In this document: in pieces, positions 58,381 to 64,000 of the stretch
Layout of the letters: every line of letters begins with the position of its first letter
How positions within the stretch are numbered: the stretch's first letter is position 1
DNA from: Limonium bicolor
Lineage: Eukaryota; Streptophyta; Magnoliopsida; Caryophyllales; Plumbaginaceae
Reading direction: 5' to 3'
Assembly (NCBI GenBank): GCA_023374045.1
Contig: CM041776.1
Span: 143,471,296-143,535,295 of the forward strand
Length of the DNA stretch: 64,000 nt
Notes under the pieces: generated by a model
Seen by the model: only the letters and a program-made list of their open reading frames with translations
What the model was told of the DNA's origin: nothing
The model's database searches: none
Made by a program: the position numbers and the translations under genes

Positions 58381-58697
58381 TAATTTGTCCCTCAAATCTC
58401 ACAAACAAATAGAACACCGAGAGTTATAGTGGTTCGGCCAATAATCCGGCCTACCTCCACTTCTTGACAATATCTTTATTACTTCCTTTGGTATTACAAC
58501 TTTAGAGAGCTTTCTAGTGTTTTCTCTCTCATCTAATCTTGTGTCCCTTTACAAATGAGTCTCTCATCTCTATTAATAGACCTTCGAGGGTGAAGTCTAT
58601 CTCTTAATCCTTTACATGTGGTATTACTTTTATTGGAGCAACCCTCATATTTTTGCATTTTCTCCTTGTAAGCCTTCCGGTCCTAATGTGGATGCGG
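58381..58697. other. Unidentified ~320-bp segment before element I
   Basis: Contains ACCGAGAGTTATAGTGGTTCGGCC...CCGGCCTACCTCCAC, wording often met in plant LTRs, and is AT-rich after that. No boundaries, target duplication or gene could be established. TGCGG (58693-58697) is the candidate target duplication of element I. Confidence 0.35.
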
Positions 58698-59779
58698 TGA
58701 AATACCCCAAACCTTGGTATGTTGTGTAAATGTTAAACTATGGTATTTAAAGGCTAAAAAGTGCCTTAGAAACATAAATGAACCATTTAAACCATGGTAA
58801 AACACAAAAAACACTAAGACACGGTTTGAGCAAAAACATGCTCTAAGCTTGGAGTGAACTTGGTTAGGACCCAAAGAGCCTACCAAGACTTGATAATGTT
58901 TAATTATGATCTTATAGGGCTAATTAAGTCCTTAGGAAACTTTGGTAGACAATGAAACCAAACAAAACACAAATAAATACCTTAAGGTCAATATGGGCTA
59001 AAATGTGCTTTAAGCTTGGGATAAATGTGTATAAGGCCTAATGGTCATACCTATACCTTATATATGTTAATGAACATATTAAATCAATTACCAAAGAAAA
59101 CCAAGCTTGAAAACAAGTTAAAACAAAATGTGCTTTAAGAGTCTTAAAGCACGTTTTTGAAAAATTGTCTTGTAAATGAGTTTTGAATGGCTAAATGTCC
59201 ATCATTACTCTTTAATTAACATGTGTACTATATAGTATCACATTTGGGTGGCTATATCAATGGGAAATCAAAAATTTCACTTCTATGTGCCTTGTTTTTG
59301 GTGAATAGTGATTTTTATAACTAGTTTGTAACATATAATGTTATAAGTGAGACAATTGACTAATAAAGTCTAAAGTACCCCTAGGTACTATTTGGGGCCG
59401 GTTTTTAGGTGTTGTGACTCACCACCCTTGTTAGTTTACTAAGAAAAGAAAGAATGACTAATTAGTATACTATTTGCTTTATAAGGATAAATATCTTAAC
59501 AAAAGCAAACTTATCTTCATTCTCTTCTTCCTCATTTCCCACGGTGGCCATCTTCTCCTCTCTCCATCGGTTTCCAAACAGAACCATGCCATTCTCATCC
59601 TTTCACTTGTAACTTATGACTCCATGCTCCGAATTTAATTCCGAGACTACCGTTCTCTTAGTTGGAGCAAGCTACACCTTGTCCTTTCAAATCCTCAAAA
59701 CCACCATTTGGTGCCAAGGAGAACTTCCATGGAAGGGCTTGAGCTAATATTTTTATGCCTTGTTGATCACCTTTGCTTC

Positions 59780-60280
59780 AAGGTAAGGAAAAACCAAAGA
59801 AAACTCCATTTCCTCTCTTTTAGTACATGGCCGAAAATTAACCTCACCATGGTGTCTTTACCTTGCTTGTTTAGCTTCATTTGAATCTTCCAAGGGCTAG
59901 GAGGAGTCCTCTCTTGATATATATTCAAGCTCTCTTTCCATTCCAAGGTAAAACAATCATGTTAATACCTTAAGATAATACATGTAACTAGGGTTTACAA
60001 TGAGATAAAGCTTAAAGCTTATATACTCATTTCAATGTTGGTATATTGTTTAGTTGCTGGCAAGGAACCAAATGCCTACCGGTTTTACAAGGAAGCAAGA
60101 AAGGAAATTGTGAGGAAAAGAGGTAAACAAGCTATCTCAATGTGGTTTAATGCCTTAGGAGAAATAAGCTTATAATGCTTGTTAAAACTACCTAAAGAGC
60201 AAATGGTGAATGACCTAGTAAAGTGTTCTCAAGGAGACTAGTAAAAGAACATATGTATTGGTGTATGTATTTGCAGGTCA
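59780..60280 (+). promoter_or_regulatory. Donor-like ladder and acceptor-like site in LTR I
   Basis: AAG|GTAAGG at 59782, AAG|GTAAAA at 59947 and AGAG|GTAAAC at 60122, then TTTGCAG|GTCAAAGG at 60276. E has the matching ladder and TCGTAG|GTTAAAGG. Use as splice sites is not demonstrated. Confidence 0.45.
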
Positions 60281-61082
60281 AAGGCATTATTTATGTGGGA
60301 AATTCAGTGTTTAAGGATTATGCAATTTAAGGGCCTAAGAGCCATGTTATTTAAGGGCCTAAGTGCCAAGCAAGTTTAATTATGCACTATATTGTGATGT
60401 AGTGTAAAGTTGGTGAAATTTTGTGAGTGATAATGTTCTTGATGGATTTAGGTGCTCTTGAGTGCTTAATGGTGAAAACTATGAGTTTTGGAATGATGAT
60501 GTGCTAAGAGAACCCATGGCGAAATTTGTAAAATGTATAAGGAATTCTAAGTGCTTAAATGAACTTGGGTGAACTAGGAATTGTTAGGAATGGACACATG
60601 CTTCACTAAGGGAGAACACATGCATTAAGGTGTTCTAAGGTGCTATAAGGATATAGGCATTGTCTTGGAAGTTCTAGAAATCCAATGAGTGTTTTTAGGA
60701 GATATTAAAGTCTTGGAGAAGTTGTTTAAGGTTTAGGTCATGTTGATGAATAAGGAGAGAATGATGTTTAGGTAAGGTTTTGAGAAAGGAATTTAAGGAG
60801 TTGTGAAAGAGAAGATTTGGTTAGTAAGAGAAGATGCTTGGGAGATGATGTTAAGGTGTAGAGGAAACACCTTGGTATAGTGGTCATTGTTGGTGAATTA
60901 CCACTTAGAAATCTTAAGGAGAAAACATCCCAAGTACTAGGAATCTTGTAAGAAATTTGTGAATGATAAGATGGTTTTGGTGAGTGATTTAAAGAGTTTA
61001 GCACATGGCTAAAGGTGTGTTTGAAGTGCCCAAATGAGGTTAGGATATACTAGGATATATGGGGTGAAGTTTGGAGTTGAAT

Positions 61083-61378
61083 GTAAAAAGGAAAACAAGG
61101 ATTTGGGGCAGACCGGACTTGCGACCGGACTTGCAAGTTCGGTCGGGCCCAGTTTACCCTGCGAGAATTAGTTTCTGGAATGGACCGGACATAGGACCGG
61201 ACTTGGCAAGTCCGGTCGGGCTAAATTTTCAAAGGGGAGAAACTCTCTGGAATGGACCGGACATAGGACCGGACTTACAAGTCCGGTCGGAGTGGAAAAT
61301 TTTTGGCGGAAATGTGTTCTGGAATCGACCGGACATGGACAAGTCCGGTCGGCAAGTCCGGTCGGACCAAAAATGTGG
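61083..61378 (+). repeat. ACCGGACTTG / CAAGTCCGGT palindrome cluster in LTR I
   Basis: Four units of about 60-90 bp, three introduced by (T)CTGGAAT(G/C)GACCGGACAT and each ending CCGGACTT-n-AAGTCCGGTCGG. The introducing spacer equals that of E's cluster. Confidence 0.88.
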
Positions 61379-62854
61379 TTTAAGGTTATGAAATGATATG
61401 AGATGATGGGGATTGATAGGTAATGATGTCATAAGGTTGTTAAGGACATGTTAGGTGAGTTTTAATGGCAATTAGGTGGGTGAAAAGTTGTATTAAAATG
61501 TGAGGGTAAAACAAGTTAAAAAGTGAAGTTATGTAACTAAGTTAACGGGGAAAAATTATAAGCTTTGGACACTAAATAATCAAGCAAACCCCGATGTTAA
61601 TAAAAACACATGTGATGTTAACAGTTGTTCGAGAATCGCTCGAGGAACATAAGTGGACGTGGTAAAGTGGACTCCGGTGACAGGTATGGTTTTCTTGCAA
61701 CCTGTGTCCTACCGGATTACACCGGCTTGTATGCCAATATGTTTTCTTGAGTGTTTGCCACCTTGTAAGATTAAAACATGTAATGAGTTTATAGTAATTC
61801 ATTTATGTGGCGAATTTGGCCTCCGATACCATTTAACCTCAAATATGTGTTAAACCTTAGCTAACCAAATCTAGGAACACATGAGTGATCGGTATTCGGA
61901 GTTGACGGCCCAAACCTTGGGAACGTGCTAACCACGGCTATGTGTGAGTTAGTTGGATATTGTTGTTGTATGCAAGTGTGTGAACCTCCCTTGTGTGCTT
62001 AACTCGGTTATGATACCGTATGGTGTGTGGATGTGGTAGGCTCCATAATGGATCCTAACTACTTATTTATAAGTGTATATGTACTAATGGGGGGTGAGGA
62101 GTCCGGTTGTTCCGGCCACGCGTGTGATGGACGGGAGTCGTTATCTTATCCGGTTCGGCTCTCTTGGTGTATGTATAGGTGGTATTCCAATTTGGTTTCT
62201 ACCTTCCCTTAGCTTATCCAAAGCTAGTTACTGACTCACGTCGGGCCACAGGGGCATACGAATGTTATTTCGGTGTGCTTGGGATTACTATATCCGACAC
62301 ACCTTGGGTATAAGTTAACCGTTCTATATAACTGGACGGTAACGAGGTTGGTAACGAGCTTAACATGGGATTGGCAAAAATCCCTAGGCTCACATGGTAT
62401 ACTAACTATGATGGAAGGTTCCTTGTGAGAACCGATTTTATGGTGTTAGGTAATGTTATGGTGCTATGCAAATTCCCTTGCTATGCTATGGTATATATAT
62501 ATATTCGATGTTTTAAATGAATGCGATGTCATCATATGTACGTTGAAACAAGAAAGGTGTTATGTTTTATTATGTGAGAAATGAGATATGTTGTATGATA
62601 TGGAATGTGTGGATCATGGAAATGAATCCCAACTTGTGACAAGAGGCGTTTAAGGATAACCCGATTGATGGGTACACGTCGTTCGTTAAGGAAGTAGCTC
62701 CGTTTAGAGGAGAGCCACTCTAGGGTTTAAGGAATCATTGGATGGTTGGTTAAGTGTGGATGTTTTGGTTATAGGTTGAGCCCATTGAGGCGAAATGCTA
62801 TGTGTTGTATGGTTATGGCTTGTATGCATGATTTAAATATAATCAACTGCATGC

Positions 62855-62970
62855 TAAGACGACAATTAGTTGTGCGTGGCCCGGTAGCATGTGGGCTGCG
62901 GGATTACCATACCAGCAAAGGTGCTGAGCCCCTTGGGGGCCACCCTTTCTCTCCTTTTCTATTTCAGGTA
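62855..62970 (+). promoter_or_regulatory. Hairpin trio and polypyrimidine-AG|GTA site in LTR I
   Basis: GGCCCGGTAGCATGTGGGC, CAGCAAAGGTGCTG and GCCCCTTGGGGGC can each form a stem; they precede CTTTCTCTCCTTTTCTATTTCAG|GTACAAG. The arrangement recurs in C (minus), D, E and, more diverged, A. Confidence 0.5.
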
Positions 62971-63324
62971 CAAGGAGCTGGAAACCGTTCGAGAGTAGGA
63001 CGGGGCAGATGTTTACACATGGGTAGCCATTTAAATGGCGTGAGTATGATAGGCGTAGTAAGACCGAAGTTGTTATCGGCAGTAGTTTGTAAATACTCGG
63101 TACAGGGGGAGTGTATGTATATAATAAATGTTGAAGATGGAATGAGGATTGTATTGTGTAGTTGCTCGGGAATCTAGTCCATCAGACCGATACAAATGTA
63201 CATGTATTAGCCTTGTTAGCCACGTGGGTGGTTAACGGCGTGTAACACCATTGGAATAAGTAATGTGATGAGTTGAGTTTCCGCTGCAGATTGTTATGTG
63301 TTTGTTGTTGGATGGGGTGTTACA

Positions 63325-64000
63325 AAAAGTGGTATCAGAGCGAAGTATCGCTCTGATGACTGAATTACCGAGCTTAGGAATACCGAGTTAGGATTTAAGT
63401 ACTTTGGGTTAAGGGTTGAGTGATAGCGTGAGAGATACGCTAGTAAGGAACTACCAGTGAATACTGGAAACCTACTATATCCATCCCACCCTCCACAATC
63501 CCTGTTATATAACTTGGGAAACAACGCCAGAGAGATGAAAGTCCTCTCTTACTCGGGAATACCCGATCTGGCTGTTAGTAAGTACCTTTAAGGGTACGGA
63601 GAATCTGTCATACGGTAGATCCCGAAAACTGGGAATCCCGGAGACGGTCTCCATCTGGACAATGTTAACCGCATTTAATAGTGAAGAATGAAGAATCTTG
63701 TGTATAGAAGAATAAATTTCCAGCAACCTGGGTCGACATGCAGAGCAGTCGAGAATAACCAGCTTGCAACGCACCGATCGTGCAACAGGCAAGAAGTGGA
63801 TTAATGGAATCCGAGACAAGAGTCTACGGAACCACAGTTGATAAATAATACACCAACGGTATACCAACCGACAAGGGAACTACAACGTAGTGCCCAAATA
63901 CGTGGAACGGGATACAAAGAGATACAATACTAAGAAAAGGGGTCTCCCAGAATGGGAAACACCCTAGTTAATGAATATCACGTGGAAACAGTGAGAAGTC
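63325..64000 (+). mobile_element. Element I leader and start of interior (continues past window)
   Basis: PBS TGGTATCAGAGC at 63330-63341 with the covering hairpin (63334-63342 / 63349-63357), TCGGG-AATA-CCCGA at 63553-63566 and TCGACATGC-AGA-GCAGTCGA at 63733-63752. It matches C's leader closely. No coding motif so far; the 120-codon minus frame overlaps conserved RNA elements and is dismissed. Confidence 0.85.

Larger units (their letters stand above)
58698..63324 (+). mobile_element. Element I 5' LTR, complete, 4627 bp
   Basis: Starts TGAAATACCCCAAACC and ends GGGGTGTTACA, followed by a tRNA-iMet PBS. Aligned with E from the first base (CTCTAAGCTTGGAG, CAAAGAAAACCAAGCTTGAAAACAAG) and with C in reverse. 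In order it holds a pyrimidine-rich leader (59500-59780), three donor-like sites, the palindrome cluster, a GGTATGGTTTTCTTGCAACCTG landmark (61683 on), the hairpin block with TTTCAG|GTACAAGG (AG at 62966-62967) and the GTTAGCCACGTGGGTGGTTAAC hairpin (about 63215-63236). No protein-coding region. Confidence 0.9.

Noticed and set aside
63505..63867. 120-codon minus ORF at the right end
   Set aside because: Antisense to the conserved non-coding leader of element I; a similar antisense reading appears in C's leader, explained by RNA-level conservation.

Overview
The window is eukaryotic, almost certainly plant, chromosomal DNA made of retrotransposons nested inside one another. The basis is plant-type primer-binding sites (TGGTATCAGAGC for initiator tRNA-Met; TGGCGCCGTTGCCGGGGA of the Athila/Tat type; TGGCGACTCAGCTGGGGAC of the Ogre/Tat type), plant Copia (Sirevirus-like) gag-pol remains, long AT-rich LTRs and 5-bp target duplications. 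I see no host gene, no CRISPR array and no prokaryotic gene. The species cannot be named; a large-genome angiosperm, probably a eudicot, fits.

Layout, left to right. 1-12816: element A (+), a non-coding LARD-like element with about 6.43-kb LTRs around a 2.9-kb internal region; its left LTR is cut by the window edge. 12817-13521: fragment M (-) of a TGATAAG-type (Tat/Athila-like) LTR that A landed in. 13522-27801: element C (-), a LARD-like element with internal region and 5' LTR in view; its LTR is split by element B (15040-23876, -), an Ogre/Tat-like gag-only element with a perfect ACAAC target duplication. 27802-32288: LTR D (+), split by K, a palindromic TGATAAG-type insertion. 32289-34809: element F (-), a Sirevirus-like Copia gag fragment with its 5' LTR. 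34810-37188: LTR fragment L (-). 37189-56149: element G (-), a decayed Sirevirus-like Copia element with gag, integrase, RT, RNase H and a downstream env-like ORF. Its 3' LTR is split by solo LTR E (37970-45836, TSD AAGTT), itself split by J (41029-44805, TSD TAACC). 56150-58697: a LARD-like internal fragment (N, -) plus unidentified sequence. 58698-64000: LTR and leader of element I (+).

Elements A, C, D, E, I and L form one superfamily of non-autonomous elements: TGAAA(T/C)ACCCC...GGGGTGTTACA ends, tRNA-iMet PBS and no proteins. The termini and PBS recall Ty3 chromoviruses such as Del/Tekay, which is an inference. They must be copied by proteins supplied in trans. The only long intact ORF is the gag of B (422 aa).

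The main novelty is a set of apparently conserved non-coding modules: (i) GC-rich palindrome clusters at a constant LTR position whose sequence is replaced from copy to copy; (ii) a leader hairpin series including a 20-nt bulged hairpin identical except for its loop; (iii) hairpins directly before polypurine tracts; (iv) a regularly spaced ladder of AAG|GTAA splice-donor-like sites and a polypyrimidine-AG|GTA site. Together they suggest RNA-level or chromatin-level functions carried by elements that encode no protein.
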